A stretch of DNA of 64,000 nucleotides, from positions 1,178,001 through 1,242,000 of the forward strand of contig NC_065556.1 of NCBI RefSeq assembly GCF_022605725.1, in the 5' to 3' direction. The translations under genes were made by a program, and so were the position numbers. This DNA is from Anthonomus grandis grandis (Eukaryota > Arthropoda > Insecta > Coleoptera > Curculionidae). This document shows, piece after piece, positions 23,100-33,741 of this stretch (position 1 is the stretch's first letter; each line of letters begins with the position of its first letter). The notes beneath the pieces are model-generated. The model was given only the letters and a program-made list of their open reading frames with translations. It ran no database searches and was not told where the DNA came from.

Positions 23100-24081
23100 G
23101 GCAATAATTGCATAGACAATGAGTTCAATAGTGAGGACGAATTTAGCACAGATGAAGAATCAAATTTATTAAAAAGCGATAATATAAACATAAATTGCAA
23201 CATTACAAATAACCTTAGATTTATGCTAAAAAAAAATAAAAAATCTGAACAACAACAAAACAAATTTAAGTTATGTTGTAGCACAGTAAATTTAAAAAAC
23301 TCATCACCAATAATTGAAGTGAAAACGAGATGGAACTCGACTTACGAAATGCTTAACTGGGCTTTAAAATATAAGGTTCCTTTAATTATTATGTGTAATA
23401 CAAATAAAGATTTTGCTTAATATAAAATTGACGAACAAACATGGCTTTTGATAGAAAATCTTGTAAAAACCTTTTAAAAGTTTGTCTGATAAACTTGGGG
23501 GAGACCAATATTGCACTTTATCAATGGTTATAGTTGGTATAAACCTACTAGTTGATAAACTAGAAAAATCGTCATTTAAACTTAATGATAAAAATGATCG
23601 AAGCCCCATGGATGAAAAATTTATTTTAGCTCTACAAAAGGCCAGAGACAAAATTTTAAAACATTATAAAAAAAACAACTGGATATATTGCGTTTCCCTT
23701 ATTTTGGATCCGCGTCTAAAAAAAGAAGCTTTTTCGTTTGCGGATTGGGGCAAAGATTTAGAGAAAACTGCTGTGAAACAATTTGAAGAAATTTACAAAA
23801 ATAACTATTATACTGTAATCGAGGACAAATCAAAGAGGATTAATCCAGATTTTTTAAAACCTAGTACATCTACATATATTCAAGGCAATAATTATGATGA
23901 AGACGAGAACTTCGATTTGGATTTTGGAAAAATCTTTAATACATCTCGACAAGACCTATCTTTATTACCAACTATCTGGAAGCAGGAAATTGACGAATAT
24001 TTATCTTCTAAGAGCATTTGCGTAACATCTATTCAACATCCAAGATTAATGATAAATTGGACTCTCAGCCTTACCATATAA
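23100..24081 (+). pseudogene. hAT transposase remnant
   Basis: hAT transposases cut and paste their own element. The plus frames read 'IIEVKTRWNSTYEMLNWAL' (23223-23420), the conserved start of the second half of the RNase H-like domain. The main frame (23482-24081) has 'CVSLILDPRLKKEAFSF', 'AVKQFEEIYKNNYY' and 'IWKQEIDEYLSSK', the block before the dimerisation region. A frameshift and stops near 23420-23490 separate the frames. The N-terminal zinc finger and the first catalytic aspartate are missing, and the C-terminal dimerisation domain breaks off after 'IQHPRLMINW'. Upstream acidic coding-like sequence (23100-23220) may belong to it. Defective. Confidence 0.82.
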
Positions 24082-24393
24082 TTATTAACGATAAATTGAA
24101 GAGCTTTTGAAGTGTTTTTTGTCGATATTTATAATACAATAGTAAGTTGACCTTGGATTTCATATATCATTGTTACGAATTGTCACGGCAACCTGTCAGT
24201 TTCTGATATAATTCCAGTTATTCAGACATTTTGCAATAATAATAGATATTCACACAATTTTGCTAGCAACAAATGGGTGGGCATTTTGAGCATTTTGTTC
24301 CTTAATAAATTATTTGACATGTCAACTGTCAAATAATTTACTTGTTTTTTCAATGGGTAAGTCACGCATTACTACAGTGGATTTTACAGTGAC

Positions 24394-25955
24394 GCGACGG
24401 CGCACAGTGTTGCGAAAACAGATGTTTTGGGACATAAATCATAGGCTGCTTCTACATAATATATTTTTTATTTTATGATGATAAGAAACGGTAAAATAAA
24501 TATTTAAAGTAAAATTATACTACAATAACAATAATTAAAGTCCTATTTTCTACTAAACGATCTATGTAGGTAACAAAATTATTTAAAGAAACAGTATGAG
24601 TAAATGAAATAAAGTATTTTGTTGCTGATGCATAAAATACAAGAAATAAATCTAATGGGATAACCCTTAAAAAGCTGAAATGCCTCAAGTTTGGTAATAA
24701 TGTGTATAAATAAACGTGATCCAACGAAAAGTATCCACCTGAATAACGCATCCCAAATTTTTTACGGGCTTATACTTCGGACCGATTTTTATTTTAAGGG
24801 AAAAAACCTTTTTATTTACCTTTTGCCTTCTACCACTTCATCCCCTAAGCGGGGGTATCACCCCAAAAATCTTAAATAGAAAGGAAGGCCAAGTGATACC
24901 TCTTTTTAAAGATCTCTTAATCGTGAGTATTACTGCCCGGTTTGGAGTCTTTATTTTTATTAGGGTTGACGTGAAGCACAGTTCTTCTGAACTATGCTCC
25001 GAAACTAAGTTTTCTACTCTTCGAATTTTTGTTTTTCTTGAACCTGCGTCAAAATTTACTTTTGGACAACCCCTTTGGATATTGCTGGTTCCCGGTTGAT
25101 CAAGGTTAGGTCCTGGCTCTGATATAGAATAATTATTTTCCGCTGGTGTAGATAAATTACCTTTAAGCCAATTGCCATACTTTGATTTAAATAATTTAAT
25201 ATTTCTCGAGCAACCTCTCCATAATCTTGCGAGATTTAGGCAAAAAAACATACTTTTATCCTCCAGAACTTTCTTTATATATTCCGGTGGATATTCTGTT
25301 TGCAAAAATTGAATTAATTTTATATTATCTTTGTGTTCACTTTTTTCGCTTGTTATCCATACTTCAAACAAAACTGCGTTTGGTATTAAGATGACATTAT
25401 CTGAGAAAAAAATTAATTACTCAAAAAGTGCATATTAGTAGCAAAAATGGATAATTATTTTACAATATACACATATGAGGATACATATATATATATAAAA
25501 TATCTTCGATATGTTTTTTTACTTTTTTTGAAAACCTTACTTAAAAATTGGATACTTATATTAAATGATTTTTTTACTTTACTATATTTGTTGTCCAATT
25601 TTTTTTAGGGTAGTAGTTTTAGAAAAAACATCTTTTTCTCTTTTTGTCACACTTACCTCTAGTTTTAATATCCATAGTAAAATTAACTTCTCACTACCAC
25701 TTTCAACAAAATAAATGCTACTATATTAACATATAGACTGAACAGAAATACTTACTGATGCAATTACGCAAAAATTTGTTTTGCCAAATGTTAAGGTTAC
25801 TTTGTTTGAATGTTCCGCATTTTTGGTACATTTTTGCTTTGTTTTTATGAAGTACGATCCTTTTACTAATATAATAACATATTTGGCTTATTCTGATCGG
25901 AACTTGTATTTTGAGATTTTTGTCCATGGACCGCAACACTGTGCGGCGGCGCTGC
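24394..25955. mobile_element. Small element with CGCACAGTGTTGCG ends, nested near hAT remnant
   Basis: CGCACAGTGTTGCG (24401-24414) and its reverse complement (25932-25945) are exact 14-bp inverted ends, flanked outside by further imperfect inverted GC-rich sequence. The ends include CAGTGTTG, which fits the hAT end consensus, but I could not find a matching 8-bp target duplication. The 1.56 kb between them carry a two-exon reading frame on the minus strand. The element truncates or follows the hAT fragment. Confidence 0.55.
24838..25675 (-). CDS. Uncharacterised two-exon protein inside the nested element
   Basis: Exon 1 (25675-25657) is MDIKTR plus one base and ends in a perfect GTAAGT donor. 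Exon 2 (25400-24838) starts after TTTTTCTCAG. The joined frame is open for 193 residues and stops at 24838. Visible parts are 'NVILIPNAVLFEVWITSEK' (residues 8-26), a charged block, 'MFFCLNLARLWRGCSRNIK' and 'FKSKYGNWLKGN', then a proline/serine/asparagine-rich linker and a basic stretch 'SRKTKIRRVENL'. I do not recognise the family. Tryptophan- and lysine-rich spacing suggests nucleic-acid binding, but that is inference. The last 20 residues may run past a true exon end. No disabling change is seen. Confidence 0.55.
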
Positions 25956-26159
25956 GATTAATCCAATATCAAGAGATAAAAAATTAAATTTCAATAATGC
26001 TGGTTTTTTGAAAGTACCCACTATCGTTTATCTTATACCAACTTATTTAAAAAAAATACACTTTTTAACTATGGTAAAAAGCCACCCTAGTTCTATTAGA
26101 AAAAATTGAGTTAAAGCCGAAAATACGATTTTGCAAACTTTAGACGCATTTAGGAAAAC

Positions 26160-26510
26160 TGTGACAAACAAAAGAGAGTCAATTATATTTTTCTAGGACT
26201 ACTTGATGTAAAATTAACGATTTTAAATTATTCATGGCACTCTAGATTGAAATTTAAAAAATTAAATAACTTACAGGTAAGATTTCAAAAATTGACATAT
26301 GGGGTGTCATTTTTCTTAGATTATAATTTCCTATTAAAATATGTTAAAAAAGTTGGAGGGTCCCATTTAAAATAAGAAAGTTGAGGTCATTTCCGGTTAA
26401 ACCGGAACTGACAGAAGACAACTGAATACGTCGCCCAATCTCAATTTGGATGCTACATCCACTTACCAAATTTCATTTTTTTATGTAGTTTTACGTTTAA
26501 CTCTTTTATA
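26160..26510 (-). repeat. Right arm of the large inverted repeat pair
   Basis: Inverted partner of 22575-22910. It contains the palindrome TTTCCGGTTAAACCGGAA (26392-26409), better preserved than in the left arm. Confidence 0.7.
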
Positions 26511-26810
26511 CTTATTTTTATTCACTTAATTGTTTGATTGATTAGATTTAATTACATCATTTAATTAAATACTTTGGCAGCTATAATTATATTATGTGTT
26601 ATTTGTTTATATTCGTTATATTTTATCATTTAGATGTTGGGTTATATTTAGGGTTATAATAGCAGAAAATTTAGATTTCATTGCACAAGGGTATTTAAAG
26701 AAGGCCGTAGGTTTATTGTTATTTCTGATTTATATCAATGATATGCTAAGACTGACATAAATGTCGCGAAGCTCTATATTATAGTGAACGACTTACAACA
26801 AATCGTCCGT
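26511..26810 (+). other. AT-rich gap with a faint RT remnant
   Basis: Around 26710-26750 the plus strand gives 'LLLFLIYINDMLRLT', like the block after GVPQGS in non-LTR RTs. It is isolated and heavily broken, so only a weak call. Confidence 0.3.
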
Positions 26811-27850
26811 GAGCCTGCAATATCTCCTAACTAGCATTTTCAGCAAAAATGACTTTTAGGCAACCCAACAGCCTTTACGTTACTGCGCATGAACTCACAA
26901 TTTCTCTCGACTGTCAAAAATGTTTTCGCGCGTAAAATTGCCTTGTAGCAATATCTCCTAATGAATTGGCACGTTTTTTGGACGCAATTTCTCTTAACTG
27001 CAGTGTTTATCCACGCTTTCGAGCAAGAACTTGTTGTCGGCAGATTTGAGCATCATTTTTCTAGTTTGTGATAATAGTTACTTGTACAAAAGTGTTTTTT
27101 TAATAAAAATAGAAAGTATTAGTTGTATAGGTAAGTTTTTCCTTTCAATATTAGGAAAATTTAAATACAAAACTAATTAAAATATTTTTTGATGTAGATA
27201 GGAGGTTTTGCGTTAGTGATGGGCATAGCCTTCGTGTGTAGTTAGGAGTAATTTTGTGTTTTATTTTTTAGGAAAAAAAGATCCTAAAGTTACTGACATA
27301 AAGTGCATAAAATACGATAATCTAATTCAGATTAAAACAGATTTTGATGGTGAATGGCAAACTTTGCCGGTGAGGCCGAAAAATCTTGAGGTAATAATGG
27401 AATATCCCAAGATGCATACTCAACAGTGTAAAATTCCTGATATTTATAAGTTTGTTTTTTGAGTTTCATTATTAAAAGCACAATATTTTTTAATGTAGAA
27501 GAAGTAGTCTATAATGCCATCCAATATTTTTTGGTTCACTTAGTTATTTTGGAAATAAAACTTTTGATTTTTTAGAGAGTAATTTTATTTTATCCCCTTT
27601 ATTCTTTTGTTTCAAATTATCCTATCTGTCTGTTTTTTCATATTAATAAATCCTATCTTAAAATAAAAACTTACAAAAAATTTTTTATCAAAGTTAAAAT
27701 AAATTACTCAAAAAACCCTTTTATAAAAACAATGTGAGCAGCAAAAATTTGGAGAATTTTAACAAACTAACACAATATCAGTTTTTTGGCTCTTGTGAAA
27801 AATCGGGTAAAATTTAGTTAGGAGAAATTGCAGCATCACAGACGAAATAC
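26811..27850. mobile_element. DNA element with GCAATWTCTCYTAAC ends and subterminal repeats
   Basis: The motif GCAATATCTCCTAAC (26817-26831) recurs in variant form at 26896, 26948 and 26984, and in reverse complement at 27816-27833. The outer sequence also matches in inverted form (ATCGTCCGTGAGCCTGCAAT against the reverse complement of 27828-27850). The roughly 1-kb element carries one short frame, related in style to the transposase at 28.7-30.7 kb. It seems an internally deleted relative of that element with its own end sequence. Confidence 0.55.
27256..27462 (+). pseudogene. C-terminal fragment of a DUF7869-type transposase-like protein
   Basis: After a good acceptor (ATTTTTTAG at 27263-27271) the frame reads 'GKKDPKVTDIKCIKYDN', 'FDGEWQTLPVRPKNLEV' and 'HTQQCKIPDIYKFVF' before a stop. 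From memory, arthropod proteins with the domain I know as DUF7869 end in a block of this type (an aromatic-DGEW-LP-R pattern followed by a lysine/proline-rich tail). It is only the last exon, and the body is deleted. The element's subterminal repeats flank it. The similarity claim needs a profile search. Confidence 0.45.
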
Positions 27851-28385
27851 AAAGAGATTTAAATGATGATTTAAAGAACCTATTTGACTAACGAAAACTT
27901 AGTGAAGTGAAAGTTAGTGGAATTATAGTAAATGGTAATACTATTGTTTATGATGAGATAATTAAGTACTTAAGCATAAGAATTAAATTTACATTATTAA
28001 ACGTATTTGTGTTATTGATTATTGCTATTTTTTAGTAGTAAAGTTGAAAATCAATAAGTAAAAATGTATTTATTACTTTTACAATTTTAAATGTGCCACA
28101 GTTTAATATAAATCAAATAGAAAAAAAAACCGAACATGGCCGTGACAGAATTTTAAAATGTAACTGATATATGCCTGTTAAATATCCGGTAAATATTTTA
28201 GATATGTTATCTGTAAAATAAAGGATCACGTTAATGTATAACTGTTCATTTTTTACTTTAAACATGGTTTGATACCCAGTTATTTAAATAATATATATTT
28301 TTTTTTGATATATTATAAATATACTACATACTTAAGAAATTATTGTACAGTTTTTTTTAAATTAAAACGGTGCAAGTTTACACAA
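27463..28385. other. AT-rich gap, no gene seen
   Basis: Apart from the right end of the 26.8-kb element (27816-27850), nothing is recognised. Confidence 0.4.
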
Positions 28386-28748
28386 ATGAGTATACTAAAT
28401 GCAAAACTCGGTATTTGACAAAAAACGCGAAAGTGATTTTATTTTACATTTTGACAGACTACACTGATATCTAAAAGATTTACTACAATATAAGCTGCAA
28501 AAGTGCCTATTTACGTATAAAAAAGACGTTTACTTATAGAGGATAAATGCAAAACTGTGTATTTTCAATCAACCAATAAGAGCGCTAGAAACACTTTTAA
28601 CGGCCGCATACCACGTGTTATAATTTCATTATTTTTATTTTTAGTTTGTTACTGTTTTTGATAGTATAAACATCGTCTCGCAGTTTTAAGCCGTTAAAAT
28701 TTTAATTTGTTAATATTAGTTTCGAAAAAAGTGTCTACTACTGTAGGA

Positions 28749-30696
28749 ATGGATACAGTACAACCATGTGAAAAAGGAAAAGGAAGAAAATTCGAAATAA
28801 ATAAGGAGAACTGGAAAAGAAGGAACATGCAAATTGAAAGGTTAATGCAATGTTTATAATAATATTGTTTAAACCTGCATAACAATAAGTATTCAGGAAA
28901 AATTAAATTTTACAAATTATTATAGTTTGTTTTTTTTTTTAATTTCAGACATAAGCTACATAATTTGCCTCAATACCCGAAATGTGCTCACAATAAAAAA
29001 CCAGTGTTTTTGTGTCGGAAACTAAGCATGAGAGACATTCAAAGCTTCCACATGGCGTTATATTCAAATGTTGACAAGATAAAACAAGACATTTTTGTGC
29101 TACAATTTTGTGAGGGTTCAAAACCCAAAAAATCATTAAGAAATCATCATGAACTTTCCATAAAATATTTTGTTCCAACAATAACTAAGGAAAAATTTAG
29201 AGTTTGTGAAAAAGCTTTTCTTGGAATAACCCATTTTCGTGGAGACAGGTTGGAAAGAAATGTAAGAAATTATTTGCTTTCTAATGAGTTGCCAAAAGAG
29301 CGACGTGATGGTGATAGGGTTAAAAACAAAAATGACTATCTTAAGGATTTATTTAAGCATTTCATTGAAAATTTGGAATGCAAAATAAGTCATTATCAAA
29401 GAAATCGAACTACTCGTGTGTTTTTGCTCTGTGAATTAAATTTTCGAAAATTATACTAAATGTTTTGTGAACAAAATCCTAATTTGGCCATAAAATTGTG
29501 TTTTTTTAAAAGATGTGAATAAAAATTATAATCTAAGCCTTGGTACACCCATGACTGATTTGTGTTCCACTTGTTTTCAGTTTGAAGAGAAGTTGAAAGT
29601 GAACACTAATGACAAAGCTCAGATAATTTGCGAACAACGTGTCCATAAGTTGAAAAGCAAAGCATTTTATAAGTGTTTAAAATTAGATAGAGAATTTGTA
29701 CAGCTTTTTTCTTTTGATTACCAAAAAAATTTGGCTTTGCCTAAATTGCCAGATCAAAGTTCATACTTTTCTCAACAAATAAACTTTTATAATTTTACTG
29801 TGGTTTGTGGCAGCTATTCAACAAAACTTTCTTAAAATACAGTGTTATCCTTTGTCTGGCTAGACACTGAATATTGTACAAATTCCAATGCTACTGCCTC
29901 AGCTATACATACTACGCTGAAAAATTTTGATTTTAGAGAAACTACAAACAAAATTTTACTTTTTGCCGATGGATCTGGGGGGCAAAATAAAAATAGCACC
30001 GTCATGGGGATGCTAGTGTACTGGCTCTGTTATGAGGCACCAAAAACCATTGAAACTATCGAGTTTACATTTCCAATAGTTGGCTATTCATTCATTCCCC
30101 CAGAGAGAGTTTTTGGGTTGATCGAACGCGAAATTAAAAAAAAAAGTGTGATAATCAATCGCTACGAATATGAGCAGATTATTCAAAATCATACAAGGGT
30201 TCTTAGGCTAAGTCAAGACTGGACAATTCTTGATTGGAAAAACGCAGTGTACCAAGTAATAAAAAAACCTGCCCAATGGCACTTTAAATTTAATGAAAGT
30301 AAACGCTTCGTATTTACACGAGAAGGTAATAGCACTCTATTAAGAGGAAAGGTGATAAATAAATAAATAAATAAATAAATGAAAAAACTCTATATATCTG
30401 ATTTGGAAGTGTTTAAGTCAGTTGTAAAGAAAGGAAAAACCCTTTCTCGTTTAAAGCCTGAACAAATTCCTACTGGAGTGTATTGCTTAAAAGGAGATAA
30501 GTCCTCTATTTTTAATTTAATAAAGAATCATTTTGGATTGGACTGGGCTAGCAATCCAGAATTGGAATTTTACAAGAATCTTCAGAACGCGGTTCATAAT
30601 TGCCGACAGAGAGGAGCTGAAGAAGACCAACAAAATAAAGAAAATGAAAATGATAATAATGTGATAATTGAAGAATATGAAGTACTTAGGATCTAA
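28749..30696 (+). pseudogene. DUF7869-type transposase-like protein, spliced and broken
   Basis: Exon 1 (28749-28840) begins MDTVQPCEKGKGRKFEINKE and ends at AAAG|GTTAAT. Exon 2 starts at 28949 after TTAATTTCAG, giving a 108-base intron in phase. Exon 2 shows 'FCEGSKPKKSLRNHHELS', 'CEKAFLGITHFRGDRLERN', 'SLGTPMTDLCSTCFQFEE', 'LFSFDYQKNLALPKLPDQS', 'ILLFADGSGGQNKNS', 'FTFPIVGYSFIPPERVFGL' and 'QWHFKFNESKRFVFT'. The zinc-like Cys pairs and the 'D-GSGGQNKN' box are hallmarks of an arthropod protein family I associate with DUF7869. Damage: stop or frameshift at 29457-29515, one stop at 29833-29835, and an (AAAT)n run at 30355-30380 that creates further stops before the last block (30379-30696). 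Confidence 0.65.
30355..30380 (+). repeat. (AAAT)n microsatellite inside a coding region
   Basis: About six TAAA units interrupt the transposase-like reading frame, adding stops between 'LLRGKVINK' and 'KKLYISDLEVF'. Confidence 0.85.
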
Positions 30697-31099
30697 GCTG
30701 TTTAAGGACTTTTGGTACTTTTTTGCATTTTTCTAAAAAATAGGAATTTAGAGAAATAAATTTTGTTCTTAAAAATTATTTAGAATTTGTGTTGTTTTCT
30801 TTAATAAACTTTTTCAAAAAAACATAGTTTTTGGTATTATTATTCTTTACTTTCAATGCAAAACTTAGTATTTGCAAAAAATAAATGTAAAACTGTGTAT
30901 TTTCAAACATTATTACCTTTTTTCTTATTTATAAATAAGTAATGATTTAAAAAGTAAACATAAATCGAAAGAATTTAGATAGACTCATCTACCAAACATT
31001 TTCCCAACTACATAACACTAAAAATAATTTTTTGACCGCTTCTTGAAACATTGCTTCTATTGCAAATGTCGAGTTTTGCGTTTAGTGTATGCAAATGCT

Positions 31100-32639
31100 T
31101 AACACGGTTTTGTATAAAGGATGATCTGAGTTTAACAAGTTACCAATAAGTTAATCAATTCAAGCGGTTCTTGAGAGTTGTGTTATTAAATAAATAATAA
31201 AATTTTATAAAGAATTAAAAATGAAAATCAATTTTTACAATCGCCCAGATAAGTTCTGTCGCAATATTTTTTTTCGTATTTAGGAATTAAATCTAATTCT
31301 AAACTTTTTAAATAAATTAAAAAAAAAGAGGTATAGGAAAAACTTTAATAAAATAAAGAAAAAAGGGGTATAGATTTATTTTTATTAAAAACATAAAGCA
31401 TAAATGTTTGTAAAATAATTAACAATTAAAAAAAACATAGTGCTTGATAAAAAATTTGTTGCATCTTCAAATTCGGTGTGAAAATAAAAATAGAAAAAAT
31501 GTGTGTTTCTAAGATATATGGTGTATTTTATAATCTTTTATTTACACACCGAAATTAAAAGTATCAGAAAATTTTTATCGATTACTGTTATTTCTTAAAT
31601 TATTTATTACTTTACAAATATTTATGTTTTATGTTTGGCGAAAAAATCAAATCTACATCCCTCCTTTTTATATATAACTATAGCTTTCCTATAACTCTAT
31701 TAACTTTATTTTAGAAAATTAAAATCAGAAAAAATATATGGCGGGCAGAACTTATCTGGGCGACTGTAAAAGTTTGATTTTCGCTTCTTATTTCATTTCT
31801 TACTTCGATGAAGTACATTTATGAAATTTTTTTTTGTGCAATTTGTTTTGATTTTATTTTGTACGTATTCAACATAATTTTTTTTTTATGTTTTTAAAAA
31901 AAAAACAGTATTTTTGCCAACACCTGCTACTAAAACGCATTTTTTTCTCAATAATTTGACATGATTTTTCTTAAATCGGTTGATAAATAAGCCCAAAAAA
32001 AGAAAAAAATTAAGTAACATAAAAAAACGTAATAAATTAATAAAGTAAAGTTAATAAAATAGTAGAGAAGACTTTCATTTATTCAATAGCAGGAGGCTTT
32101 GTAATAACAAGGCTGCCTATTTTTTTTCAACTAACATAGCACATGATATTTTGTCAAACGACATATTACTATTTAAGAATTAAAGAACAAAATTTTCAGA
32201 CTAACATTTTTTTACGATTTTTACCTAAATTCATCTATTTATTACTTAACAAAAATATTTCTATTAACATTTATCTAGCATAAGGTAGGTACAAACCTTG
32301 TGTATTGAATTAGTAAAAATTTCTTCAATTTTTTTAACGTAATAACTGCCTCAAAAACTCTCTTAAAATTCAAAAATATTGCTAAAATAAAACATAATTT
32401 ATCCAATTTTTAAAAAAGATTATCACAGATGTTAATGGGTACAGGTTAACGCGAGTGACGCTCACGAAAGCCGGACTGATTTATTACAAAAATATATATA
32501 CCACATCAAGTTAATGTTCAACAACAACAAAACATGGAAATCTCTGAATCACTTCCTTTATCACTACTTTTATATTCTTTAAAATAATTTTTATTCAGAT
32601 ACTCCAGCGTCAAGCAAACGTCAAAGTTAAACTATTTTC
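31100..32639. other. AT-rich stretch, no gene seen
   Basis: Long A and T runs and no frame above noise. Nothing is recognised. Confidence 0.45.
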
Positions 32640-33020
32640 TTCTGTATATTCAGAGTTGTATTTATTAGTTAGTTTTGTTTATTGTATTTGTAATTGTTAG
32701 TTATCTCAGCATTGGATTGGGTTGGGACGCGACCAGTGTCTCTTTTGTTCCAAGACTTCTTCTAAATCCGAATCATGAGGATACAACAGCGCTTTCACAT
32801 TTTCTGGAAATACTATAGTAAATGTGTCAATATTTACAGAGTATGACTCATCAAACTAATTAATCTGAGCTATGATCTTTCCATCTTGTGCCCTTTTTAA
32901 AGAGTTGAATGAAAAGAGATATTGTAAGTTATTTAGTTGACAATTTTCCTGTATTGTAAATTTGGTTAAGTAGCCTTTGTAGCCTCTTAATACTTTCCTT
33001 AGCTAGTAATTTAAGCAGTT
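32640..33020 (-). pseudogene. RTE-like RT fragment
   Basis: The minus strand reads 'LLKLLAKESIKRLQRLLN' followed by 'QIYNTGK' near 33010-32940, and further fragments down to 'TKETLVAS'-like sequence near 32740. The same blocks occur, slightly diverged, at 46100-46420, where they precede a longer RTE remnant. The two regions are therefore copies of one family. The fragment is short and full of stops. Confidence 0.65.
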
Positions 33021-33499
33021 CAATAAAATTATAATTACAAATATTGGTAGCGCCATTTTGTATGGAGCTATTTAACAAAGATTTCGATAGTCCAATAATA
33101 TCGTATTTTTCAGTCCTCCAAATTCAGAAAATCTGTCAAACTGCGAACATAATAATAGTATTGTAAAGTGTGAAGAAGTAACGTTATCCTTACATGCTAC
33201 AGATATAATAAATTGTGTATTTGCAATAAAATTGACTCAACAACTGATAAAAAAAGGAAAATTCAACATGTTATATATTCTAATATTTTTCTGTAATACA
33301 AGCACATGAAATATAAATGTATTTCTGCGTAAAAAAAATATTTGCGATAAAAATAAATAGTATAAATTTAATAAAAATAGCGCAGCCATGTAAATACTAC
33401 CATATTAGATACATACAACAATTTAACAATAACGCTATTTTATATCAGAATTATCATTAATGCATATTTTCTTGGAGACTGCAGGATTCCAGCGAAATA
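33021..33499. other. AT-rich gap, nothing recognised
   Basis: No feature is seen before the TTA tail of the next retroelement. Confidence 0.4.
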
Positions 33500-33507
33500 T
33501 TTTACCC

Positions 33508-33541
<34 letters not shown>
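33508..33541 (-). repeat. (TTA)n 3' tail
   Basis: About eleven AAT/TTA units follow the AATAAAGACATA end of the element. Its relatives at 14218 and 15245 have the same type of tail. Confidence 0.9.
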
Positions 33542-33741
33542 TGTCTTTATTAAAAAAAAAAAGCAATATTAATCTTACAATATTACTTAATACTACATTG
33601 CCAAGAAGGCGAAGATTAGCTTAAAGCTACTCTTTAACTCTTAACCTTCCTAACATTCACAGTTTAAATGGAGAAAACGAGAAAAAAAAAACAAAAAAAG
33701 AAACAAGTATATATAAAGTATTTATCTTCTAGAACACTAGA

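Larger units (their letters stand above)
28386..31099 (+). mobile_element. 2.7-kb DNA transposon with DUF7869-type protein and subterminal repeats
   Basis: The ends are inverted: TACTAAATGCAAAACTCGGTATTTG (about 28392-28416) against the reverse complement CACTAAACGCAAAACTCGACATTTG (about 31063-31087). The core AATGCAAAACT..GTATTT also occurs inside at 28546-28567, 30855-30875 and 30884-30905, so each end holds further copies. Between them lies a spliced, now broken plus-strand gene. The size, inverted ends and single gene fit a cut-and-paste element. I cannot place it in a named superfamily from memory. Confidence 0.65.
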
